Assembly: GCA_964464435.1 (NCBI GenBank) | Contig: CAYXGE010000034.1 | Location: 1-19,059, forward strand | Direction of reading: 5' to 3' | Origin: CAYXGE01 sp964464435 | GTDB taxonomy: Bacteria; Pseudomonadota; Gammaproteobacteria; Burkholderiales; Methylophilaceae | Length of the DNA stretch: 19,059 bases | In this document: positions 7,500 through 14,775 of the stretch, in pieces | How the letters are laid out: each line of letters opens with the position of its first letter | How positions within the stretch are numbered: the first letter of the stretch is position 1 | Notes under the pieces: generated by a model | The model's database searches: none | The model's input: only the letters and a program-made list of their open reading frames with translations | Told to the model about the DNA's origin: nothing | Translations under genes and position numbers: made by a program

Positions 7500-8501
7500 A
7501 TGATTAACGCTGTTGAAACACAATCAATACCCCCTATTTATAAAGCAACATCTCCATTAGCCTCACTAGATGCTACAGATGCCTCGACTGAAGTTGCGTT
7601 TAGACTTAGTCAAATTAGAATGGCCAATACGTTTCATGACTTTGTAAGAGGGCATGATTATCTTGCCAAAATTACCCATAAACTAGATGCAAACCATGTC
7701 ATTATGCATGTCAACGGACATCATATTCAGATGACATTTGATCAAAATTTAGCCCTCGGGCAACAGTTACAACTGAGATTTATGGGAAGCAACCCTACGC
7801 CAAGTTTTATGCTTTTAAATACGCTTCAACTTGGCGTGAATGATGCACAAACACAAGTAAGCAACACCGGACAATGGGTCAATCAAATACTTCATTCTGA
7901 TTATCCTGTTCATCCACAAGCTAAGCTCAATGCAATTAGCCCTATGACACAAACGCCTGTTACTCAACCACAGCGTATTGCGCATGATATTCAACAAACT
8001 GTGAGTATGAGTGGTTTGTTCTATGAATCCCATTTGGCTGAATTTACGCAAGGCCAACGCAGTATCAACAGCATTATGCTAGAACCGCAAAATGCTTTAC
8101 ATCATCAACACAACGCGATAACTGTTCAACAACTACATTTACTAGAAACCAATAAGTTTGAATGGCAAGGGCAAGTTTGGCAAAACCAAATAATGCAATT
8201 CAGTATTGAAAAATTGCCTAATAATGTCAACGTCACTAATCAAGAGCATCATCATTCAGCAGAAGAACCACCTGTTGCATTTGAAAGCCGATTGCATCTG
8301 GATTTACCAAAATTAGGTAGTATCAGTGCTAGTTTACATTTAGTGCAAGGTCAACTTCGAATACACCTCAATGCGGAAGATGCAAATACGCTTGCCATGT
8401 TGCGCCAAGACAAGGCTTCACTGATACAAGCGTTTGAATATACTTCACAAAAACTAAGTACTTTAAGTATAGAGTCTGAACATGCAACTCACGCAAGATA
8501 A
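7500..8501 (+). CDS. fliK: FliK-type flagellar hook-length control protein
   Basis: FliK-type proteins sense hook length and act on FlhB to switch export from hook to filament substrates. The C-terminal part of this 333-residue protein (about 262-325) matches the Flg_hook domain: FESRLHLDLPKLGSISASL, then GQLRIHLNAEDANTL and an end at LSTLSI. A segment at about 168-195 with SGLFYESHLAEF, ending in LEPQ, is typical of betaproteobacterial FliK-like proteins. The N-terminal 160 residues are poorly conserved and Gln/His/Asn-rich, as expected for an exported ruler. No ribosome site is obvious. Its last 20 bases overlap the FlhX-type gene, which points to translational coupling. A main fliK may exist elsewhere in the genome, in which case this is a paralogue. 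Confidence 0.8.
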   Translation: MINAVETQSIPPIYKATSPLASLDATDASTEVAFRLSQIRMANTFHDFVRGHDYLAKITHKLDANHVIMHVNGHHIQMTFDQNLALGQQLQLRFMGSNPTPSFMLLNTLQLGVNDAQTQVSNTGQWVNQILHSDYPVHPQAKLNAISPMTQTPVTQPQRIAHDIQQTVSMSGLFYESHLAEFTQGQRSINSIMLEPQNALHHQHNAITVQQLHLLETNKFEWQGQVWQNQIMQFSIEKLPNNVNVTNQEHHHSAEEPPVAFESRLHLDLPKLGSISASLHLVQGQLRIHLNAEDANTLAMLRQDKASLIQAFEYTSQKLSTLSIESEHATHAR

Positions 8502-8754
8502 AAGTATGCAGCAAGCCATTGCACTAGCCTATGAAGCAGGACAATTTGCGCCTAAGGTTGTGGCAAAAGGCAAAGGTGTAATTGCTGAACAAATTATTGC
8601 AAAGGCACATGAGCATGATGTCTTTGTACACGAGTCAAAAGAAATGGTGTCACTGCTTATGCAGGTAGATTTAGATGACCATATTCCACCTGAATTATAT
8701 TTGGCAGTTGCTGAAGTATTGGCGTGGATTTATAAGTTAGAACATAAGCAATAG
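8482..8754 (+). CDS. FlhX-type stand-alone FlhB C-terminal domain protein
   Basis: This 90-residue protein corresponds to the cytoplasmic domain of the export switch protein FlhB/YscU after its self-cleavage site. Visible family features are AIALAYEAGQFAPKVVAKGKG (about 12-32), IAEQIIAKAHEHDV, and the terminal IPPELYLAVAEVLAWIYKL. It has no membrane segments and lacks the NPTH cleavage motif, so it cannot be FlhB itself. Known homologues, named FlhX (for example in Helicobacter pylori), can stand in for the cleaved FlhB fragment. The gene starts inside the end of the FliK-like gene, overlapping by 20 bases, which suggests the two are made together and may interact in the export switch. It is followed directly by a hairpin terminator. 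Confidence 0.9.
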   Translation: MQLTQDKSMQQAIALAYEAGQFAPKVVAKGKGVIAEQIIAKAHEHDVFVHESKEMVSLLMQVDLDDHIPPELYLAVAEVLAWIYKLEHKQ

Positions 8755-8756
8755 CT

Positions 8757-8783
8757 AAAAAAATGCCCCATCACTGGGGCATT
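8757..8783. terminator. Terminator shared by convergent flhX and mucD genes
   Basis: AATGCCCC (8762-8769) and GGGGCATT (8776-8783) form an 8-bp stem with a 6-base loop. The A run at 8757-8763 becomes a T run on the minus strand, so it is a strong intrinsic terminator for the rpoE-mucD operon. On the plus strand the trailing GTTGT makes it a weaker terminator for the flagellar operon. Confidence 0.88.
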
Positions 8784-8814
8784 GTTGTATCTGAAAGATA
8801 GAAACACCTAAGTC

Positions 8815-10218
8815 TTATTTAGGCACTTTAACTGGCACATACAAGGTATTTTCTCCACGTAACACCAATAAAGCAGCGCTTCTTCCTGCAGGCAAGCCTG
8901 CTATTAATTTATTCGCTTGCTCCATAGTTTGAACTTCGCTGTTATTGACTCCCAAAAGTACATCACCACGTCTAATACCTGATTCAGCGGCAGCTCCCTG
9001 TGACTCAATAATCAATACACCATTTTTACCGTTGATTTTCTTCTTTTGCTGTGGAGTTAAGTCTTTAAGTAACAAACCTAATCGATTCAACTCTGGCTTA
9101 GCTGGGGCCTTAGGCAATGAAGTTATTTCAGCGTTTTCAGTAGGCATTTCACCTAAAGTTACATTTAAGGTTTTTGTTGCCCCTTTACGTAAAATTTCAA
9201 CCGGAACTTGTTTGTTTGGTTTAACGGCACCTACTGCGCGCGGAAGATCGCCAGAGGACAAGATAGGTTTGCTATCAAACTTAAGAATTACATCACCTGC
9301 TTGCAAACCGCTTTTATCAGCAGGCCCTGACTTTTCTACCGATGATATGAGAGCACCTTGTGTATTTTTCATGCCAAATGACTCTGCTAGTTCTTTACTT
9401 AGCTCTTGGATAGTAACACCCAACCAACCTCTGGTGACTTTGCCCCCAGATTTAAGTTGATTACTCACATCAATTGCAACATCAATAGGAATGGCAAATG
9501 ACAGCCCCATATATCCACCGCTTCGGCTATATATTTGGGAGTTAATACCTACAACTTCACCTTTAAGATTAAACAATGGACCGCCTGAGTTGCCGGGGTT
9601 AATTGCCACATCTGTTTGAATAAACGGCACAAAATTTTCTTGTGGTAATGCACGGCCTTTAGCACTTACAATCCCTTGTGTGATGGTACTTTCAAGACCA
9701 AAAGGCGAACCAATTGCAGCCACCCATTCACCCACTTTAAGTGTATTAGGGTCACCGATAGTTACCTTTGGTAAGTTACTTGCCTCAATTTTAATGAGCG
9801 CTACATCGGTACGTTTGTCACTACCAATAATTTTAGCTTTAAACTCTCGCTTATCAGAAAGTTTAACCGTTACCTCATCTGCTTCACTGACGACATGCGC
9901 ATTGGTAAGAATATATCCATCGTTACTAATAATAAAACCTGAACCTAAAGATTGAGATTTATATTCTTGTGGCGCTCCTTGAGAACCAGGCGCTGGAATA
10001 CCAAATCGCCTAAATAACTCACCAAAAATTTCATCTTGTGGACCACCTGGAAACGGCATACCAGCAAAGCCATTTTGCACCACTTGCGTAACGCTAATAT
10101 TGACCACTGTTGGCCCTTGTGTTTCAGCTAGCTCTGTAAAGTCTGGTAAGGCTTTAGCAATTGCAGGCTGCACTAATGCAAATAAAAAAGCCGAAGCAGC
10201 AAAAAATTGTTTAATCAT
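8815..10218 (-). CDS. mucD: Periplasmic serine protease, DegP/MucD family
   Basis: The gene encodes a periplasmic protease and chaperone of the HtrA family that degrades misfolded envelope proteins. A signal peptide covers 1-21 (cleavage after AIA). The trypsin-like domain has the full catalytic triad: H108 in TNAHVV, D138 in RTDVAL and S211 in GNSGGP. Two PDZ domains follow, at about 265-355 (GWLGVTIQ, then GLQAGDVIL) and 377-460 (GIRRGDVLL). The length of 467 is usual for MucD/DegQ proteins. A Gly/Pro-rich loop with several Phe residues at about 50-85 fits the regulatory LA loop. The start codon follows the rseC stop directly (TAAATG), so it is the last gene of the sigma-E operon, as in Pseudomonas algU-mucABCD. 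Confidence 0.95.
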   Translation of the reverse strand: MIKQFFAASAFLFALVQPAIAKALPDFTELAETQGPTVVNISVTQVVQNGFAGMPFPGGPQDEIFGELFRRFGIPAPGSQGAPQEYKSQSLGSGFIISNDGYILTNAHVVSEADEVTVKLSDKREFKAKIIGSDKRTDVALIKIEASNLPKVTIGDPNTLKVGEWVAAIGSPFGLESTITQGIVSAKGRALPQENFVPFIQTDVAINPGNSGGPLFNLKGEVVGINSQIYSRSGGYMGLSFAIPIDVAIDVSNQLKSGGKVTRGWLGVTIQELSKELAESFGMKNTQGALISSVEKSGPADKSGLQAGDVILKFDSKPILSSGDLPRAVGAVKPNKQVPVEILRKGATKTLNVTLGEMPTENAEITSLPKAPAKPELNRLGLLLKDLTPQQKKKINGKNGVLIIESQGAAAESGIRRGDVLLGVNNSEVQTMEQANKLIAGLPAGRSAALLVLRGENTLYVPVKVPK

Positions 10219-10731
10219 TTAAGATTGACTCCGTTCACACATAAAAATTGCTTGTTCTTGCCCACTTTGAGGCATTATTCTAAGTAAAGTTGTTAGACAA
10301 CCTGCCTGATAACTTACCCCTGCTTGATGCGCTTTCAACCATAAATAGCCAATGATTAACCCAGCGATTGCACCGCACAAGGTATACCAATCAGTTGTGG
10401 CGACATTTTTTCCAGCGGCCAACCAATAGGCACTCAAAGTTGCACCTAACAACATACTAAACAATGGAACACCATATAAATACAGCGTATTCTTAAGAAA
10501 CGCTTGTTCTTGAATACCGATGACAACATGATCACCAATTTTGGCTTGTATTGTATTTTGAAGTCGCAATGGCTTTTGACCATGCTTAAAGATTTTCCCC
10601 CACATGGATACACCACAACCACGGGTTTTTCCACAAAGGGTGCAGGGAGTTTTACGTATGATTTCTAACTGGACATACTCTTGATTATGATTGGTTTCTA
10701 ATCCAATAACGGCTGCATACTCTTCTAGCAT
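10219..10731 (-). CDS. rseC: RseC/MucC family sigma-E regulatory membrane protein
   Basis: RseC-type proteins are small inner-membrane proteins of sigma-E operons, with a minor or indirect effect on sigma-E activity; relatives also affect iron-sulfur-dependent processes. The 170-residue protein has a cytoplasmic N-terminus with a cysteine cluster C30-x2-C33-x5-C39 (CTLCGKTRGCG), then two membrane segments at about 83-105 and 113-133, and a C-terminal tail with further Cys residues. It lies 52 bases after rseB and directly abuts mucD. The ribosome site is weak. The role given is from the family; the sequence only shows the fold and the cysteine cluster. Confidence 0.88.
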   Translation of the reverse strand: MLEEYAAVIGLETNHNQEYVQLEIIRKTPCTLCGKTRGCGVSMWGKIFKHGQKPLRLQNTIQAKIGDHVVIGIQEQAFLKNTLYLYGVPLFSMLLGATLSAYWLAAGKNVATTDWYTLCGAIAGLIIGYLWLKAHQAGVSYQAGCLTTLLRIMPQSGQEQAIFMCERSQS

Positions 10732-10783
10732 AGGCTTCTTATATTCAATAGTAATTTAATAAAATGACAACTATATGAACACG

Positions 10784-11746
10784 CTATTTGTTAAAAGTAA
10801 CTGTATTGACAAAGTGCTCCACTGTATCAACAGGGACTTCTCCAACCGCTGTAATTTGGTGTCCATTCGCAATTGTAATCATAGCACTGGTTGCACCTAA
10901 TACTTGCTTGCCTACTCGGGGATGCATGCCTTTGCTCAGGGGCTCAATAAATAAGGAAACAGAAGACATGCCATCAGAGAAAATAAATTGGTTCACTGGC
11001 ATAAGTTTTCCAGGTACTTTCCGCACATAATGCTCAACTTGCTTGTAGCCAGCTGGGGGCGGATTGAGTTTCCAATAATCATTTTCACCAACACTTGGCT
11101 CTGTTGCTGGCTCTTCCATCACATAGGATTTTTTTACGTCAACTTTTGGATGGAACCATTCCATGTTTTCAGTGGCAAATAAATTTAATTGATTAAATGC
11201 AACTTGTTCGACAATTTCATTACGTTTGTTGGTGGTATTCACTTTAAGTAAAATACCAAATTCCTTATCAGCACACAAACGGTAATTGTAGCGATAATGA
11301 TCTTTTGATTCTAAATATATAACCAAACCTTCACGACCACCCACACGGTCTATGCCTAAATTTTTAGCGGTATAAAGCGCCTTAATGCTCTCTAAATCGG
11401 TAGGCAAAATGGCAGGAAAAACACTTTTTCCACGACGCTTTTCTATGACAATTTTTTGTTGTTTAGGATTAAATATGACCAAATCTCTACCCTGAGCTAG
11501 CATCTCTTTAGGAGAACCGTCTAGCATCACCACCCGCGCATACTCACCTTGGCCTGTATTCATATGCGTTATTTCAACAGAATTCGTTTTACCCATCATT
11601 TGATGGGTAAAAATTCCCTTGTAACTTAAATCACGTGCAGCTTGCGCAGCACGAGATAACACTTGCCATGGATCTTGAGGAACTTCTTCTGATAAAGCAC
11701 TAAACGAGAGGCTTGCTAACAAGCAAGCCAATACGACAGATTTCAT
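10784..11746 (-). CDS. rseB: Periplasmic sigma-E regulator RseB/MucB
   Basis: RseB binds the periplasmic part of RseA and shields it from the first cutting protease until envelope stress signals release it. The 320-residue protein has a signal peptide (1-19, MKSVVLACLLASLSFSALS). The MucB/RseB N-terminal domain follows, with WQVLSRAAQAARDLSYKGIFTHQ (about 28-50, read as the domain start), RVVMLDGSPKEML and YRYNYRLCADKEFGILLK. The smaller C-terminal domain includes QFIFSDGMSSVSLFIE and HQITAVGEVP. Length and layout fit the family. Its ATG overlaps the rseA stop by one base (TAATG), so the two are translationally coupled. Confidence 0.94.
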   Translation of the reverse strand: MKSVVLACLLASLSFSALSEEVPQDPWQVLSRAAQAARDLSYKGIFTHQMMGKTNSVEITHMNTGQGEYARVVMLDGSPKEMLAQGRDLVIFNPKQQKIVIEKRRGKSVFPAILPTDLESIKALYTAKNLGIDRVGGREGLVIYLESKDHYRYNYRLCADKEFGILLKVNTTNKRNEIVEQVAFNQLNLFATENMEWFHPKVDVKKSYVMEEPATEPSVGENDYWKLNPPPAGYKQVEHYVRKVPGKLMPVNQFIFSDGMSSVSLFIEPLSKGMHPRVGKQVLGATSAMITIANGHQITAVGEVPVDTVEHFVNTVTFNK

Positions 11747-12258
11747 TACTCTGCACTCTCAGAATAACTAGCAGGAAGAATATAACTTGAAATGCCGCTT
11801 GGAGCATATGACTGATGCGCCAACAAATATTCTGCTGGTATTTGTGCAGTTTCCGCTTGTGCTGGACTAATTTTTGCAATTGAAACTGCTGGGGTTACGT
11901 CATTGACTTGTGATGGCACTTGACCTTTAAGTACAATCCAACCTACAAAAAATACAGCTGCAACTGATGCAGCAACAGTTATCCATGAATCATTAGATGC
12001 ATTAACATCATGTGACTTATGGCTTGCTAATTGGACGCGCTTGGGTGCTAGTACTGTAGGTTCATTTTGAATAGCCGCCATTACACGCTGTTCAAAGCCT
12101 TCAGACAAGAGGTCATTATCACGCATGACATCTCCAATTAAATGATAACTTGCCCAATTTTCAAGTAACTCATCATGATGTTTAGTTGCATTCAGTAAAA
12201 CCTTGACTGCATCATCTGACAGTTCACCATCAACAAAAGCGGAAAGCTGCTCTTTCAT
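11746..12258 (-). CDS. rseA: Anti-sigma-E factor RseA/MucA
   Basis: RseA is a single-pass inner-membrane protein that holds sigma-E inactive; stress triggers its stepwise cleavage. The 170-residue protein begins with the RseA_N domain: MKEQLSAFVDGELSDDAV, then WASYHLIGDVMRDN (about 35-48), which contacts sigma-E. One membrane segment lies at about 92-110 (WITVAASVAAVFFVGWIVL), followed by a periplasmic tail of about 60 residues that should bind RseB. A good ribosome site, AGGAG, sits five bases before the ATG. It starts 46 bases after rpoE and overlaps rseB. Confidence 0.94.
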   Translation of the reverse strand: MKEQLSAFVDGELSDDAVKVLLNATKHHDELLENWASYHLIGDVMRDNDLLSEGFEQRVMAAIQNEPTVLAPKRVQLASHKSHDVNASNDSWITVAASVAAVFFVGWIVLKGQVPSQVNDVTPAVSIAKISPAQAETAQIPAEYLLAHQSYAPSGISSYILPASYSESAE

Positions 12259-12304
12259 TTTAACTCCTAATACTTACTTAATATGTACTTAACACCTAAC
12301 AAGA

Positions 12305-13066
12305 TTACCAACGTTTATCTTTTGGCGTATCAAGTAATGGTCTTAATTTTTCTGCAATTGCTTCACGTGCTCTAAATATTCTTGACCTAACTGTTCCAAT
12401 AGGACATTCCATTAAAGTAGCTATTTCTTCATAACTCAAGCCCTCTAACTCTCGCAGAGTAATAGCAACACGTAATTCTTCAGGCAATGCAGCGATGGTC
12501 TCATTAACTGTTTTACCAATTTCTTTCGTCATGAGTTCTGTTTCTGGGGTTTCTGCGCTGCGTAGCTCAAAAGCATCTTCAAAATTTTCAGCATCTTCAA
12601 TCTCGACGTCATTGAGTACTTGTGGTCTTCGACCCATGGAAACGAGATAATTCTTAGCGGTATTAATACCAATTCGATAAAGCCATGTGTAAAACGCGCT
12701 GTCGCCTCGAAAGTTAGGCAAGGCACGATAGGCTTTAATAAATGATTCTTGAACAACATCTTCAACTTCAGCTTGGTCACGCACCATACGTGATAACAAG
12801 CGTGCCAATTTACGTTGATATTTTTCCACCAACATACCAAATGCACGCTTATCGCCCTGCTGTGCTCGTTCTACTAACGCTTGATCTATATCTCTATTTT
12901 GAGCCGATAGGCCTTCTGCCATTGTTGATGCACCCTTATGTTCAGGACTACTTTTTGCAGTAGTATACCCTTTTGTTATGGCCTCATATGCATTTAAACT
13001 CGCAACTTGAGAATTGTCCACAAATCCCATACGCGTCATAGGTTCAATGTTGTTTACTTTAATCAT
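12305..13066 (-). CDS. rpoE: Extracytoplasmic-stress sigma factor RpoE (AlgU type)
   Basis: This is the sigma-70 family group 4 factor that directs RNA polymerase to envelope-stress genes. Using residue numbers from the long start, sigma region 2 spans about 65-145 (LVERAQQGDKRAF, VEDVVQESFIKAYRALPNFRG, FYTWLYRIGINTAKN). Region 4 spans about 185-245 (LPEELRVAITLRELEGLSYEEIA, GTVRSRIFRAREAI). The protein is 253 residues from the first ATG, about 48 longer than usual. A second ATG at base 12922 (residue 49, MAEGLS) gives the normal 205 residues. Both starts have an AAGGG ribosome site, spaced 7 bases from the long start and 10 from the short one. I list the long form because the candidate promoter lies upstream of it; family length favours the short one. 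Confidence 0.93.
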   Translation of the reverse strand: MIKVNNIEPMTRMGFVDNSQVASLNAYEAITKGYTTAKSSPEHKGASTMAEGLSAQNRDIDQALVERAQQGDKRAFGMLVEKYQRKLARLLSRMVRDQAEVEDVVQESFIKAYRALPNFRGDSAFYTWLYRIGINTAKNYLVSMGRRPQVLNDVEIEDAENFEDAFELRSAETPETELMTKEIGKTVNETIAALPEELRVAITLRELEGLSYEEIATLMECPIGTVRSRIFRAREAIAEKLRPLLDTPKDKRW

Positions 13067-13102
13067 TTTGTATCCCTTAGCTACAGCTTGACTAGCTTAC
13101 TG

Positions 13103-13132
13103 TTACAGACAACGTTACACTTACTAAAGTTC
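13103..13132 (-). promoter_or_regulatory. Candidate sigma-E autoregulatory promoter of rpoE
   Basis: On the minus strand, GAACTT (plus-strand bases 13127-13132) matches the sigma-E -35 core, and TCTGTA(A) (13103-13109) resembles the -10 core TCTGA, with a 17-base spacer against the usual 16. Transcription would begin about 30 bases before the long rpoE ATG. Autoregulation of rpoE from such a promoter is standard in this family. The plus strand of the same 89-base gap must also hold the nadB promoter, for which I see no strong match. Confidence 0.6.
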
Positions 13133-13155
13133 AACAAAATTAATGATGAATCTCT

Positions 13156-14775
13156 ATGCAGCAATATGACGTTTTAATTGTAGGTAGTGGCTTAGCTGGC
13201 TTAACCTTAGCACTGAAAGTAGCTGACTATAAAAAAGTTTGTCTCATTAGCAAACGCCAAATTAATGATGGTGCAAGTAGTTGGGCACAAGGCGGTATTG
13301 CTGCTGTGCTAAACGATGAAGACTCCATTGAAGAGCATATTCAAGACACATTAGTTGCTGGTGGTGGATTATGTGACATGGAGGTGACGCGTTTAGTTGC
13401 CACCAATGCACGCCACCTCGTGGAGTGGTTAATTGCCGAGGGTGTACCATTTACGCGCGAACAAGATAACAGTGGCTACCACCTCACGCGCGAGGGTGGT
13501 CATAGCCGTAGGCGAATTATTCATGCTGCAGATGCTACTGGTTATGCAGTACAAACTACTCTGGCTGAAAAAGTTAAACAACATCCTAATATTACTTTGC
13601 TTGAGCATCATATTGCTGTTGATTTAATTACCACGCGCAAAGTAAGTAAATCACCTGTAGTTGGCAATGGCGATTGCTTAGGCGCATATATTTTGAATAT
13701 TCAAACTGGTAAAGTTCATACAATTGGCGCACAACACACCGTATTGGCCTCTGGCGGCGCAGGAAAAGTCTATCTATACACCACCAATCCTGATGTCAGC
13801 ACTGGGGATGGTATTGCGATGGCGTGGCGAGCAGGTTGCCGTGTCGCCAATATGGAGTTTGTGCAGTTTCACCCAACCTGCTTGTTTCATCCTCAAGCTA
13901 AGTCATTTTTGATTACTGAAGCGGTACGCGGTGAAGGCGGTATACTTACCTTGCCAGATGGTTCACGCTTCATGCATTTGTATGACGAACGCGCTGAGTT
14001 AGCACCGCGTGATATAGTCGCGCGTGCGATTGACTTTGAAATGAAAAAACGTGGTATTGATTGTGTCTATTTAAACATTTCACACAAACCCGCAGACTTT
14101 ATACTTTCGCACTTTCCCACCATTTATAGGCGCTGCATGGAGCTAGGGATTGATATCACCAAACAATCAATTCCTGTGGTACCAGCTGCGCATTACACTT
14201 GTGGCGGTGTCATGACGGACCATATTGGTCAAACTGATATTCCAAGACTCTACGCAATTGGAGAAACCGCATGCACGGGCTTGCATGGGGCAAACCGCTT
14301 AGCAAGTAATTCCTTATTAGAATGTTTAGTCTTTGGTGAGGCAGTAGCAAAAGAAATACTCAGTGCGCCAACCATAACGCCAGTTACGCTGCCATATTGG
14401 GATGAAAGCCGCGTCACGGATGCTGATGAAGAAATTATTATTACCCATAACTGGAATGAACTCAGACGTTTTATGTGGAACTACGTGGGTATTGTGCGCA
14501 CCACCAAGCGTTTACAACGCGCCATGCATCGAATTGAAATGTTGCGCGATGAAATTCATGAGTTTTACAGTAATTTTAGGGTCAGCAGCAATTTAATTGA
14601 AATGCGTAATTTACTGCAGGTCGCTGAACTTATTGTACGTTGTGCCATGACAAGGCACGAAAGCCGTGGTTTGCATTATAGCAAGGATTACCCTGAGACT
14701 GCCGATGAGGCACTGCCTACTATATTAGCCCCTTCAAACTATTATAGTTTGTTAGATAAAGACCATGGGCATTAA
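13156..14775 (+). CDS. nadB: L-aspartate oxidase
   Basis: NadB oxidises L-aspartate to iminoaspartate with FAD, the first step of de novo NAD synthesis before quinolinate synthase (NadA). The 539-residue protein has the FAD-binding GSGLAGLTLAL motif at 10-20, SSWAQGGIAAVL at 41-52, the EGGHSRRRIIHAAD segment at 113-126, and EFVQFHPTC at 234-242. The active-site APRDIVAR motif is at 283-290, PAAHYTCGGV at 343-352, and GLHGANRLASNSLLE at 375-389 closes the FAD site. A helical C-terminal domain follows. The length matches the family. The start lacks a clear ribosome site. It is divergent from rpoE, as in several proteobacteria, and its stop codon overlaps the stop of the convergent GGDEF-EAL gene by four bases. 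Confidence 0.96.
   Translation: MQQYDVLIVGSGLAGLTLALKVADYKKVCLISKRQINDGASSWAQGGIAAVLNDEDSIEEHIQDTLVAGGGLCDMEVTRLVATNARHLVEWLIAEGVPFTREQDNSGYHLTREGGHSRRRIIHAADATGYAVQTTLAEKVKQHPNITLLEHHIAVDLITTRKVSKSPVVGNGDCLGAYILNIQTGKVHTIGAQHTVLASGGAGKVYLYTTNPDVSTGDGIAMAWRAGCRVANMEFVQFHPTCLFHPQAKSFLITEAVRGEGGILTLPDGSRFMHLYDERAELAPRDIVARAIDFEMKKRGIDCVYLNISHKPADFILSHFPTIYRRCMELGIDITKQSIPVVPAAHYTCGGVMTDHIGQTDIPRLYAIGETACTGLHGANRLASNSLLECLVFGEAVAKEILSAPTITPVTLPYWDESRVTDADEEIIITHNWNELRRFMWNYVGIVRTTKRLQRAMHRIEMLRDEIHEFYSNFRVSSNLIEMRNLLQVAELIVRCAMTRHESRGLHYSKDYPETADEALPTILAPSNYYSLLDKDHGH

Noticed and set aside
8945..9460. 171-residue open frame on the plus strand inside mucD
   Set aside because: It is the shadow of the well-supported mucD gene on the other strand and has no recognisable domain.
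10600..10650. RseC with three instead of four N-terminal cysteines, as if a metal site were lost
   Set aside because: To my knowledge, MucC/RseC proteins of related bacteria commonly show this three-cysteine pattern, so it is probably lineage-typical.
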